Below are positions 8,832 to 19,950 of a stretch of 32,323 nt of DNA, piece after piece (the first letter of the stretch is position 1; every line of letters begins with the position of its first letter). Under the pieces are notes generated by a model. The model saw only the letters and a program-made list of their open reading frames with translations, did no database searches and was not told where the DNA came from. A program made the translations under genes and the position numbers. The stretch is taken from contig LWCA01000323.1 in NCBI GenBank assembly GCA_001642005.1, positions 1 through 32,323 of the forward strand, given 5' to 3'. The stretch comes from Intoshia linei. Lineage: Eukaryota; Orthonectida; Rhopaluridae.

Positions 8832-11800
8832 ATGAACATAAAAAGGAAATTGTCCAGAATACGTCAAGTATTCCGTTACAGAAGATATTCTACACCAAAA
8901 GAACAAACACATTTTGAAACCAATGATAAAAAATCAGTTAATGCAATTCAAGGTAATATTTACACTTAATGTACTGATGTCGAGTAATGAAAATTGAATT
9001 TTGAATTAATGTTTTTATTTTCATTATTTAACATATTCAAGTACATATAAAGTTTGATAAAGTCAAAATGGGAAAAGTAAACCATGTTATTTGTTTGATT
9101 ACAAACACTAAACTCTTGTTTTAAAATTTGTGGACATTATATAATTTTCTGTTCATCTTGATGTTGAAAAAACTACTAAATATTAAAAAAAAAAGTTAAT
9201 GAAATCTTTTATGTTATATTTGTTTTTTTAGATTCTCTCGATTATAGTAGGATATCTGATAAAAAATTGTACAATTCTAATAAGGTTTCTGGATTATTTT
9301 ATTGTTTTAATTTCATTTTGTAGGTTGATACCAGTTTACCTCGTAATTCAGATAGTCAGCACGATTTTAAACTCAATTTTAGACAGCGACGTCGATCCTT
9401 GGTAATATTTATAATTTATAGTTTATATTTATAAATTATAATGCATGTATTTTATATATCATTTTTATTTTTATAGATTAGTCTCGGGTTCGGTAACCCT
9501 GCTTCATATCAACGTCTCGATAAAATTGGAGAGGTAATTATTGTTTATAAATTAATTTCGAAATTTTTAAATGTATGTTTATTTATTTTGATTGATGCGA
9601 CTTTTAATAATGTAATACTTTATTCTTAATTGTGTAAAGTAAAATTTGAAGTGTGCAAAGTGTCAGTTTTTTGTGTATAACAGCTCGGTAACCTTTTGCG
9701 TCTCGTGGGCCACTTTTTTTATATCAAAAAATTCTACGTGCTCCGTTTTTGAAAATTTACACGATACATTTCAATTTTAACTGAAGAGAAACGTTTCTAG
9801 TATATTCAACAAAATAATATCCAAGGCGTCTGATAATTATGAATTAAAATAATTATAATTATAATGAGCCAATTATAGTAGAAAATCTTTAAAACGGTGT
9901 TTAAACGTTGATAAATAAATAATTAACATATTTACTCAAATATGCTTTTTTGACGGTGATGTTAAAGTCACTCTGTCAGATTGAAATTTATTTTATTTTC
10001 TCTTCTGATAAAACTCACTTATTTTATTAATATTATGATTAGTTTTAATTTCTGGGGTTCAGTTTTCTAAATAAATTGTAACACTCATAAAAACCTTTAC
10101 TTTATATAATAAATAGAGCAATCAATTGCAACTTTTTGTAACAAATAAGTTACATTTTTCAGAAAAAAACATAAATTATTTTATGTCATACTAGTTGACT
10201 GTTATGTACAATGTACAAACAGCATCTAGCTCTGCCGAGGGTACATTTTTATTCTACCAAAAAAATAAATTAAAATTGAAAATCTAATTTAAAAATGCTA
10301 CTACAGTATAACCCCGTGATGGGTCACCTTTTTTGAAAAGTGCCCCAAAAACTGAGGGTAATGATAAAATTCTATTATGTATTAAATTAATTGAACGATG
10401 ATAGTATTTAATCATAGTAAGAAAGTTGATAAAGATTCGTTGATGGGGTATATCTAAAAAAATGAAGCATTTATTTAAATAGATTTTTATAGTATTAAAA
10501 AAAATTTAAATAGAATTGAAAATTTGAATAACGCAGGAATATTGAGACAAGACAATAACAACTTAATATTTACATATTATTTGATAAAAACAAATGTGAC
10601 GAAAAATAATTTTATCTACATAATAATAATTCCTTATCTTATTGTTTTCTTTTCGAAAGCTGTTATTTTTTTCTAAATTAATAAAATTCTTTAACCTGTT
10701 AGTTCTCGCGCTTTTTTATAACATAAACGCTCGCAGACGCCAAAAAATGGTCGATTTTTATGAATGAAAAATGTGACACGAAGCAATAAAACATTTTGTT
10801 ATACGATTTAATTATTTTAATAGGCGTGGTTTTCAGAACATTTTTTACAATTAATATTTGCATGATCTTTCTGATTACATGAAACGCATACTTGAAATGT
10901 TCTTTTAGCATTCTAATTACATAAATAACATCTTCGACTTTTTTGAACAGGTAACAATTTTAAAAATTAAATTAATTTTCAATAATTATTATAAAATACC
11001 GATTGAATTATTCACAGATTGAAATCTAAGTATTACATGATTATGGCATAAAGATTTTCCAAGTTCTCTCAAATATATCCGCTTAGGAATATGTTCATTT
11101 CCAGAAGAATATATTATACTAGCTTGACTGTTTTGTACTACGTACAAACAGCACCTAGCTCTGCCGAGAGCAAATTTTTATTATACCAAAAAAATAAATT
11201 CATGTTGAAAATCTAACTTAAAAATCCACTATTCACTATTATCCATAAACAAGTGGTTCCCAAACTTGTTTCAGGTGGAACCATCATATGACATTACTAT
11301 TGAAAATCTAACTTAAAAATCCTACTATTCACTATTATCAATTCTTTAAAGGAAAAAATAAATTCACGTTGAAAATCTAATTTAAAAATCCTACTATTCA
11401 CTATTATCAATCCTTTAAAGGAGTGGTTCCCAAATTTGTTTCACCACGGACCGGTCATTTGATAATATATTAAAATATATTTTTCACCGGTAATGTGTAG
11501 ATTTCTAATGTTAAAATTTTGTGTTTGTATCATATTAAAGCTTATATAAGTTATAACAAGTAAAGTTAACATTGTGAACTAATTTTATCATATAAATTAC
11601 AATTTTGAATCGTGATTTTAATTATAATTGTTTTTTACGTATACATTATATTGTATATTATGAACCACTAAGACTATAATTCACACATTTTTTTTTAAAT
11701 CGCCCTCTTCCATAATTAAACATAAAAATCACATATTTTTAGATTGATAAAATTTACTATAGTGAGTATTTTCAATAACCTGTTAGTAACAAGTTGTTAC

Positions 11801-13673
11801 TGTTTCTCAATTTTTTAAAGAATCGATTTATAGAACTAATAATTATCTTAAAAAAATTGTGATACTTTTGTATTATTTTAGCTATGAAATTTAAGTAAAG
11901 TACTTTAACATTTATATAAAATGACGAAGAATAATTTTTGACATTAAAAAAATTATTAGATTATGTATTTTGTGAAATAAAATAGAAACATTGTTCCAAG
12001 GGGGCGATTCGCCCACCGTTGAGAATCTCTGTTTAAACCAACCTAAATTGCAAACAAATATGATAATTTTTAGTTTTTTATTTGTAATTTGCGACCTTTG
12101 ATGGACAATGTCCATTGGAAATATTCCTGGTCACATGACATACTATTTTCCATTTTAAATTTCATACAGACATGGCACTTTGCTTAAAAGGCTAAAATTG
12201 CGGTTTCGTAAAATGTATTAAAAAAGTCTCAATCTTAAATATAATATTTTTTCTATTTTAGATATATATTAAATGAAAATTAATTAATTAATACAATAAG
12301 TGGAATATACGTTTTTGTGAGTTTTAATTGCCAAAAGATATCTACTTTGTAGAATATTAACGCAATTAATAATATTACAATATTAAGAGTCAAATGTAAA
12401 GATATAATATTGTATTTTTAATTAGGGTACATATGCAATTGTATATAAAGGGTATAGTCGCGTAACAAATACAATAGTCGCAATTAAAGACATACACTTG
12501 CAACCTGATGAAGGCTTACCTTGTACTGCAATCCGAGAAGCATCATTGCTACGAGGATTAAAACACATAAATATATTGTCATTGCACGACATATGTTATA
12601 CAAATACTCACCTTTCCCTCATCTTTGAATACATGGTACAATTAATTTTGAATAAAATTTAATCAATTCTAGAACACCGACCTTCGAAAGTACATTGACA
12701 TGACTAACAATAATGTTGGATTAAAAAATACCAAGGTATATAATAATAAATATTTTATAATAAAAAAATAAATAATAATGTAGATACTCTTGTACCAAAT
12801 TTTAAGAGGTTTGGATTATGTCCATCGCAGAAATGTATTACACCGAGATTTGAAACCACAAAATTTACTATTGGACACTCGTGGTGAATTAAAAATTGGA
12901 GATTTTGGATTAGCTCGATCACGATGTTTACCGGTTGATACCTTTACTAATGAAGTCGTAACTCTTTGGTACAGACCTCCAGATGTAATTATGGGGTCAA
13001 CTAATTATACGTCTTCCATAGACATGTGGTATTAAACTATTTTACATTTATTTACAAGTTATTAGGGGCGTCGGATGTATATTTTATGAAATGTACACTG
13101 GAGAAACTTTGTTTAATGGTCTCACACCGTCTGAACAGCTTCATCAGATTATGATTACAGGTATTGATTTATTGGCCATCAAAACTTAATTTAAATTCAT
13201 GTCTAGTTGGGCCAGAAATGTTGGACACTGAATCACCGAGTTTTGGTTCCACCTCACAAAAATCTTTAAAGGTGGAAAATCAAATGTGTATAGACAAATC
13301 GTATAGTTCATTGACGTTCCATTATGACAACCCCATCAAAAGGTACTTGGTCTTTAAATTCAATCTCAATTTTTTAGTATTGGCGTAGAAGGATATGATT
13401 TGTTGGAAAAACTATTACAGGTACAATAAAGAAGATTTTTACATTTAATGCTTTTTCTAGCTTAATGCAAAGTACCGAATTGCTGCCTGCGATGCCATAC
13501 GACATCCGTTTTTTACTTTCGCAAACGTTTGCCATTCTTTGCCAGACAGTAATTAAATTTAACTTGTATATAATAACTTAAAAATAGGTGTATCTCTATT
13601 TATTGTACCTGGAATAACTATGGAAGACCGATCAACCAAATCCTCAAAATCAAATTTTTACATAAAAAAATGA
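8832..13673 (+). CDS. CDK14: PFTAIRE-family cyclin-dependent kinase (CDK14/Eip63E-like)
   Basis: This is a cyclin-dependent Ser/Thr kinase; relatives bind cyclin Y at the membrane and act in Wnt signalling and development. Twelve exons join in phase: 8832-8952, 9232-9284, 9324-9401, 9477-9533, 12426-12635, 12673-12735, 12784-13028, 13066-13160, 13207-13342, 13378-13420, 13461-13548 and 13588-13673, giving 424 residues. Visible motifs are the glycine loop GEGTYAIV (about 102), VAIK lysine (124), PCTAIRE helix (135-141), HRDLKPQN (214-221), DFGLAR (234) and [26 protein letters not shown], the GSTNY segment and the VSLFIVPG tail point to PFTAIRE rather than PCTAIRE kinases, although the helix itself reads PCTAIRE. 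The stretch after QLHQIMIT (exons 8-9) lacks the usual LGTP...WPG block. Most introns in the kinase domain are 35-48 nt; intron 4 is 2892 nt. The first exons encode a basic, poorly conserved N-terminus, and the start at 8832 is the least certain point. Confidence 0.88.
10195..11230. repeat. Pair of roughly 100-bp direct repeats
   Basis: At 10195 the sequence reads tgactgttatgtacaatgta, then caaacagcatctagctctgc, then cgagggtacatttttattct. At 11128 it reads tgactgttttgtactacgta, then caaacagcacctagctctgc, then cgagagcaaatttttattat. Both continue into accaaaaaaataaatt and gaaaatctaa. The intervening 0.8 kb may be an insertion, or the two may be independent copies of one family. Confidence 0.65.
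11203..11460. repeat. Three imperfect tandem units with hAT-end-like tails
   Basis: The unit starts ttgaaaatctaacttaaaaa, continues tcctactattcactattatc, and then aattctttaaagga. Copies start at about 11203, 11300 and 11368. The first and third run into (g)agtggttcccaaa...ttgtttca, as does the copy at 6808. This suggests repeated insertion of, or unequal exchange within, a MITE family. Confidence 0.6.
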
Positions 13674-13770
13674 CACTAGATGGATTAAACTATTCTGTAA
13701 ATAAATATATTTATTGCATTTTAAATTTACATAAACAAAATTAACTAATCAATCGTGTAAATGGAGAAGT
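13674..13770. other. 97-bp convergent 3' interval between CDK and Headcase
   Basis: The stop codons of the kinase (+) and Headcase (-) are 97 bp apart. Within it are aataaatatatttattgcat (13699) and taaacaaaattaac, so polyadenylation signals on both strands would have to overlap here. AATAAA at 13699 serves the + strand; no equally clean AATAAA is seen for the - strand. Confidence 0.55.
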
Positions 13771-16700
13771 TCAACCTGTCTGATTTTGAGATTTAGACTT
13801 TGACGTATTTGAAATTACACATATAGTATGTAGGTTTTTAATATAGTGGTACCCAACAGTTTTACAATAAGGGCATTTACAACTTTTTGAAAAATCGCCA
13901 AACGACATTTGATTTAATTCATTAGTATTTACCAAAACCTTGTTGCAATTATTACAACACATTCGTTTCTTACAACATGGATAGCAGTTGAATACGTCGT
14001 ATGAGTACATTGTTCCGCACAGCAAATTCTTTGGAATTACACTCTTTCCACAAAATTTACAGGTTACCTTGTTTGGAGTGCACATGCAATTGATACAGAC
14101 CGCAACCATGTTGTAGTCACGACTAGGCAAATTTTTTGTACCGTAATTGACTTTTAAATCGTATTTTTCGTAATATTGCATAGGTGAAAGAAAGATCATA
14201 CCATCTAGCAATGGGTAGCTAAATAAAAAAATGTATACAAAATCAGAAAGTCAACAATGCCAACATTATAGTTGAAACGAGAAATCTATCCGATACAATG
14301 ACACACACATGATAAGATAAAACTTATTATTTGCGTTACCATTGTTATATTTTGAAATTCCCAATTTCTTTAATTGTTACAAGTAAATGATAAAAAGGCC
14401 ACTCTGACGGGTTAGAGATAGTGATTTTCCGGGAAATGACAAAAGTCGAGAATCGAGAAATTAAAAATTAAATTTCCCGGGAAAAATAAAAAATTTTTAT
14501 TCATATATAATAAAAAAGCATTAAAAATTTTAGAGACTTTAATTAATTTTAAAAACAAAAAAAAATTTTTTTATTTTAGATTGTTGAAAGTGTTTCAAAA
14601 CACACATAATATTAATAGATTCGTCTTATACGAACGCGTATAGAATACGAATGTAGAACGCGTTCTACGTTTTATAACGAAATTAGAAGCAGTAGAGAAA
14701 TTTCTTCCATTTTGTGTTGACGTAGGTTGAACGGTCATAAGGGCTTCCTTTAATTTTAACAATGTTGATGATAATGTTCCAGTTCGTAACAACTCATAAT
14801 ATTTTTCAAAATAATATTGAAAAAAGTGGATAATTCCCTATAGCGTTAGTAATTTGTGGTTGGAATAAGAGGTTTTTAAAAAAAGTATTGGAAAAAGGAT
14901 ATTTTTCCATTAAGGGCTGGAAAATTAAATTTTTTATTTGTGGTTTGATGGAGTGGATAATTTTCATAAGATTTCGTAAAATCGTATTTTTGAAAAGAAT
15001 ATCGGTGTAAGACAATTTTTCCATGACGGCTTGCAATGGTATTTTTGATTAAATTTTATTAGTGGTGGGATTTTTGAAATGGTAAATTTTAAATGTTATA
15101 ATATAATCATCTTTTCATAGTAATAACAAACATAAATCAAAAACAACTATGTCTCAATTTTTTTCGAGAAATCCCGGTAAATTATTAAATATCCCGGGAA
15201 TTTTGTCCCGGCATAATCACTAGTTAGATACTATTCACATAATGAGGAAATTTGAGGAATCGCAAGTGTATGCCAGTGGCGGATCTAGGATTTTCAGCCA
15301 GGGGGAAATAATTATTACGGGACCAAACTCATATAATGTATTTAAATGTGAATTTTTATATCATATTTATTAATATATTTCTTAATCATAATAATTTATA
15401 CTTTTTTCCAGTTTGTATTATGCTAAATTTTTCAACAACTGCATCAAAATCGACATTTTCTGCAAGTTATATTTCATTATCAATAACGTTAACTTGGATA
15501 ATTTTTTAACTTAAACTGCTGTTAAACTCTAATAACAATTAATATACATAAAATATAAACAATAATAACAAGCATAATTCAATAAAAGCAATTTAGTTTA
15601 CATTGTTAATGTGTCCTATCATTTTTTTTAATTTTACACAATTTTATACAAATTCAAATATTTTAGAGGCACATTGGTCATAAAATTGTTAGGGGCGGCA
15701 GCCCCTTGCACAGCACCTAGATCCACTACTGCTGAATGCGTAGAACCATCAAAGGACACGCAATAAATTACATTAACAGGATAATTTAAATTGGAAATGT
15801 AAGTTACATTTTAAAAATACATGTCACATGATAAAGATTAGTAACATTCAAGTCAATTAACAGAGTTTAATTGAAAGGTGTAAATTCTCTAGATTACCAA
15901 TTTTAAATGTACATAACATTGCTTTACATTTTATGTTGGCAGAATTATACAATTTATCTGAATAAAATCAATAAAAATAGTTAACATTCCAAATCAAATA
16001 ACAATATCAAAAATAAAAAAATATATTTTTGGTTTGTTTCCAGATAACTCCAATTTTAAAATAATTACAACTGTAATTCCAAATTAACAAAAAAATAACC
16101 CTTAAATAATATTTCATACGTTAAATGGGTGAGTTTTTTCAATTTCTACTTAATTTTTTAGCTCCATTTTGGAACATTTACATACTTTAGATTTAAAAAA
16201 TTAAAATTTAATCAATTAAGGTTACATTTAAGCACAAAAAATGTAAATATAAAGTTAAAATCAGATATAATTCTGCATCAAGATAAATTGAAAAATAATT
16301 AAATTAGTATCTATTGGAATGTTTGCTTTTTTATACAATAAAAATTTAAAATTCAAAATTCAAAATAAGAGTTGGAATCTGCTTCATATAGCATGACTGA
16401 ACAAAAAAGTAAAATAAATTACAACAGACCACAATTAATTTATAATCATTCTTTGAGTGGCATGTTCAATTTTATAGTTTAAAAAATCACGAAAACGTTC
16501 GCCAAGTTAGATCAATATAGTATTTGTAAAAAGTAATAATTTTAATTATTTTAAAAGGAATACAAGCGAGATGAAAAATTTTACAAAATATAAAATAATC
16601 CTAAAAATTATTTTAATTTTCAAAACGTCAAATGAAAATAGCGCCTTTACCAATCAAAAAGGAAAAATACCAATTTTGTTACTTAAAAATGAAGAACTAC

Positions 16701-18685
16701 AAACGTATAAATTGAGCAATCCAAAAGAAAATGTTAATTTTACCCTCCATGATTGCAGTATTTCTTAAAACTATTTGACGGACGTCAAATAATAATAAAA
16801 TAAGCTAACAGATCTTTGTTTCGCAATAACATTTTTTGATTTTTAAAAAAAATTTATTATAATTTTACCAAACTCAGAAGAACAAAATTAAATTAAACTA
16901 GTTATAGTGCGCTGAAAAAATATATAAAAAATTGTGTTGAAATTTGAAATTATTTTTTCAAAAAACCACCCCTGATAACCAAAATTTAAAACAAGACACC
17001 ATAAAAACAATAACAACATAGATAATCACAGTATTTACACAATTTCATCTACTTGGTGGATAACAGAATGGATCTAAAATTAAAATAATTTATAACACAT
17101 TTGTGGGGCCATAAGTCCTTTATGGTCATTATTTGAGTGGAAATTTGAATTTTAGAGTTTAAACATTTACGAAAACGTACCCAAATTAGAGCAAGATAAA
17201 ATGGGGTCCGAAAATGTGGGTTATTTTTAAACATCATAACGAGCCCCATACAATTTTACAAAATTTAAAAAAGTTAGAATTTTTCAAACTTGAACTTTCG
17301 GTGACATGTCCTGCCCCATATCTATAACACTGCATTATAATTCATGATATAACTGAATAAATAAATAGAAATTGTACCTGTCATAGATATCCAAAAACTT
17401 GGTGCATACCACGCAGATCAAACTGGTAACACGTTTGATACTAAGATTAGACAAAACAAAGGTACGGATTTCGTCATTACCATGCGGTCCTTCGTCGTAA
17501 ATTTTAATATTAAAAGAATTTTGTTTGCCAATGGGAGCAACCTTAAATGCAGAAATGTCCCTCCTCTTTTTAAAAATATTCCCACATTGAGCTTGTTTAG
17601 TCGTAAGTTGAAACTTAAACTCCCCATACCCACTTCTATAATTATTAGATTTTTGATGCTTGACAAAATATTTTGTTCTATGAGAAGGGTTACGCAGTGT
17701 ACTTTGAGTATCTTCAATTGTTGCAGAGTCCTTTTGATTACTACAATCATTAAAATCAGACTGAGTCGGAAAACTATAACTAAGATGCTTAGAATTTCTA
17801 GGCGAGTATTGACTATTGTTTGAAGCTATATCCCACGCTTGACCATTCCTAAATTGTTTCATACATTCATTTTGACAACTCTTGTCACGCCTAACAATAT
17901 GCATATTGTATAAATTATGTGAAATGTCTAAAAAAGCAGGATTTGAATTTCTGGTCCCAAGCAAATTATCAGGCATTGATTGCAAATTTTGACTATTATT
18001 CATATAACCGCTGTCACGACTCGCAATATTTTTCCAAATTTGGTCAGAATTGCTTTTTTGAGATTGCAAACTATTGGACAAAATCGTTGATGTAGCATAC
18101 TGATCATTGTACCAAGCATCTGAAAGATCAGATGTAGAATTTTGACGCAAAGAGTTGATTTGACTTGACAATGGCCGCGTTGTATCAGTCTCAACAGAAT
18201 CAAACGACACGCGATTTTTTAGGGATAAGTTGGTATAAAACGAATTATTCCCAATCATTTTTCGGGATTCAACGTCAGAATTTTCTTCCATGGGTAGATT
18301 GAAATTAGATTTTGATAATAGTGTTTCATCGTACGCTAAACGATTTGATAGATTCTAAATTTGAAATATTAATCATTAAACTGATGTTTAATTAAATGAA
18401 TTAAATAAACAAACATTTATATTTGAATATTTTTTATTTTCCGTCAAATCATTTCTACTTGGAAACCCGTTTGATAAATCGCTATAGATTGTCTTTTTTG
18501 TTTGCTAAATATGGATTAGATAAATTCACTTGTTTTATCACAATTTTATTTACATAGTTTGATGGCAAGACTTCCGAGTTTCTTCGTAATCTTTGATTTC
18601 CTATAATAAAATTTAGTCAATATAATAATCAATATTCGTTACCTGGTCCAGGTGATAGCGAGTTTGACCAATTGTTGAAATCCAT
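13771..18685 (-). CDS. HECA: Headcase protein homologue
   Basis: Headcase is a conserved animal protein, cytoplasmic in insects, that restrains growth and proliferation of progenitor cells. Five exons join in phase: 18685-18643, 18600-18554, 18504-18415, 18354-17378 and 14218-13771, giving 534 residues. Exon 4 is Ser/Asn-rich and then enters the conserved block GEFKFQLTTKQAQCGNIFKK, DEGPHGNDEIR and CVVC...IYD. Exon 5 continues YPLLDGMIFLSP and then a Cys-rich region: CINCMC, CKFCGK, GTMYSYDVFNCYPCC, CNNCNK, CPYC and YHYIK. The GACAG|C junction joins the two halves of the domain exactly. Introns are 42, 49, 60 and 3159 nt. The Cys-rich N-terminal domain usually found in Headcase proteins is not present in the first exons, and no upstream exon with it was found. 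Exons 4-5 are firm; exons 1-3 rest on phase and splice signals only. Confidence 0.85.
14411..15230 (-). mobile_element. hAT transposon remnant in Headcase intron
   Basis: The ends are inverted: TAGTGATTTTCCGGGAAA from 14419, and TAGTGATTATGCCGGGAC read inward from 15222. The flanking octamers GTTAGAGA (14411-14418) and GTTAGATA (15223-15230) match at 7 of 8 positions, as expected for an aged 8-bp hAT target duplication. The roughly 800-bp element keeps the C-terminal transposase fragment on the minus strand but not the catalytic core. Confidence 0.8.
14595..14792 (-). pseudogene. hAT transposase C-terminal (dimerisation) fragment
   Basis: The frame reads QPTSTQNGRNFSTASN followed by FVIKRRTR. 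This matches the hAT C-terminal dimerisation motif PPTSTxxER-FSxAG...ITxRRxRL. Only this motif is preserved. The neighbouring open stretch at 14806-15036 has no recognisable homology. Confidence 0.7.
15274..15731. mobile_element. hAT-type MITE
   Basis: The left end CAGTGGCGGATCTAGG and the right end, read inward, CAGTAGTGGATCTAGG form an inverted repeat over a 458-bp segment. The flanking octamers gtgtatgc and ctgaatgc match at 6 of 8 positions, compatible with an old 8-bp duplication. There is no coding content. Confidence 0.68.
16444..17200. repeat. Two copies of a roughly 80-bp repeat
   Basis: 16450-16525 (...tttgagtggcatgttcaatt, then ttatagtttaaa...cacgaaaacgt) matches 17130-17195 (...tttgagtggaaatttgaatt, then ttagagtttaaa...tacgaaaacgt), followed by gcc/ccc-aa-ttagancaa. 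The copies are in the same orientation about 0.68 kb apart and are not part of a known element. Confidence 0.55.
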
Positions 18686-19178
18686 GTTGGTTATTAATCA
18701 GGTTAATTATAAAATAACACCACAAAGAATTGTAAAAATTAAAACGGTATTTTATAAGATTAAACTTAAATCATAGTACATAATAAAGTTTACCATTTAA
18801 TAAAATCAACAAGGTACATGGATTTTAAATTGGAAAAGTTATTAAAATTTTTAAAATGCGCAGAATCAACTATGTATCCATGGCTACTGTTTACACAAAC
18901 TAAATTAGTAAATTTTGAACCAACTAATCTAATATGTATATTTAAATATGGCACAATGAAAAGAATGTTATTATTGAAGTAGTAAATGATAATTTAAGAT
19001 GCAATTTACAATTTGAGAAAAATTAGATTTGGATCAATTTTAGCTAAGATGATGAGTAGTAATTATGATAAACAGGCTAATAGGCATACATTTTTCATTG
19101 CTAATCAAAATATCAATATTATGCTAAGAATCCCCATTTGCAATGTATAAACCCCAGATACCACTAATGACATATTCA

Positions 19179-19862
19179 GTACTGAGTATGGAGTTTTGAT
19201 TATCCGAAAATTTGAAAAACCGGTCATCGAATAATTTCGGTTATTTGAACAACGATTATCCGATTAATCGGAATTTAAAATTTTTAACATAAAAACCAAT
19301 AATTCTCATTTATATAATATGCTACGCGATGTTTATTTGTGTGTGTGTGTTCTACTTTATTGAAATAACTACCAGTCTTAGAATTTTATAATAATATTCC
19401 ACATTTCAATTACAGTTTTTTCCGGGGCATATAATAAAATAAATTTCAACCTCTCAAACTCACATCTTACGGGTCAAAAACCCAATTGTCCTTTTTGAAA
19501 ATCAAACCAGTTGGAGAATTAAAAAATATATATGCTGATACGGATTTTAAAATCATAAACATTATTATAAATTTAAATTTAACAAAATTATATCTTCAGA
19601 GCCAAAACCACAAATTATCCTTTTTTTTTTAATGAAAACATCCCTATAATTTCAAAAAATTTACCAGTTTTACAGTTGTATCCTGTTAACACACACAAAA
19701 AATTTTAATCCGAATAAGTGATGACTTTACTGTCAAAAAAGCATTTTAGTATTCATATATAAATTTTTGAAAATCCGATTATTTTTCTTCATTAAAAATA
19801 ATTATTGTAAGCGACTAACCGGGTTTTCGATTAATCGGATATCATTCCCTAGTACTGAGTAC
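19179..19862. mobile_element. Probable DNA-transposon remnant with terminal ATCCGA/ATCGG motifs
   Basis: AGTACTGAGTA occurs on both sides (19180-19190 and 19852-19862). Inside the left copy lies gttttgattatccgaaaatt...aaaccgg...ccgattaatcgg. Inside the right copy lies ccgggttttcgattaatcgg and atatcattccct. The two ends are roughly inverted. The interior includes a piece of the dispersed repeat and a gtgtgtgtgtgt tract at 19338-19349. The element family is not settled, and an 11-bp direct repeat is longer than the usual hAT duplication. Confidence 0.5.
19420..19700. repeat. Dispersed repeat, copy inside the 19179-19862 element
   Basis: cattattataaatttaaatt, then ttatatcttcagagccaaaa and ccacaaattatcc, match the copy at 3680-3840 in the same orientation. 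A second, weaker pass (acatcttacgggtcaaaaac, then ccaattgtcc) lies at 19460, so the region may hold two units. The acacacacaaaaaatttta segment near 19690 echoes other copies. Confidence 0.55.
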
Positions 19863-19950
19863 ATGTATTATGAAAATTTATTTAACAATGTATCACTACA
19901 ATGTATTGAAATATAAAAATAAACAAAGTATATATAAATATATTGGATGT

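Larger units (their letters stand above)
9534..12425 (+). other. Kinase intron 4 (2892 bp), repeat-filled
   Basis: This intron splits the glycine-rich loop codons GE|GTY. It holds a hAT-end-like sequence cagctcggtaaccttttg at 9682, a roughly 100-bp direct repeat (10195-10300 and 11128-11230), three imperfect copies of a further unit (11203-11460), and a second end-like sequence near 12000-12033 whose reverse complement reads CAGAGATTCTCAACGGTGGG. No intact coding sequence is present. Confidence 0.6.
14219..17377 (-). other. Headcase intron 4 (3159 bp), transposon-bearing
   Basis: This large intron interrupts the conserved IYD|SYPL stretch. It contains a hAT remnant (14411-15230), a MITE (15274-15731) and two copies of a roughly 80-bp repeat (16444-16530 and 17127-17200). 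Apart from these it is AT-rich with no supported gene. A short open frame at 16571-16768 has no recognisable feature. Confidence 0.6.
18686..19950. other. Intergenic gap between Headcase and MRPS9
   Basis: This 1.27-kb gap should hold the Headcase promoter (right of 18685, minus strand) and the MRPS9 3' UTR. A putative transposon remnant occupies 19179-19862. The rest is AT-rich without a supported gene; I searched the minus strand here for a missing Headcase N-terminal exon and saw none. Confidence 0.5.

Noticed and set aside
13164-13388. Open frame within the kinase locus
   Set aside because: It starts inside a 46-nt intron and is mainly exon 9 of the CDK read through both splice sites.
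16571-16768. 65-codon plus-strand ORF in Headcase intron 4
   Set aside because: It has no recognisable motif, a low-complexity Lys/Asn/Ile composition as expected of AT-rich sequence, and no splice or context support.
17482-17823. Plus-strand ORF opposite Headcase
   Set aside because: It is an antisense shadow of Headcase exon 4 with no recognisable protein features.
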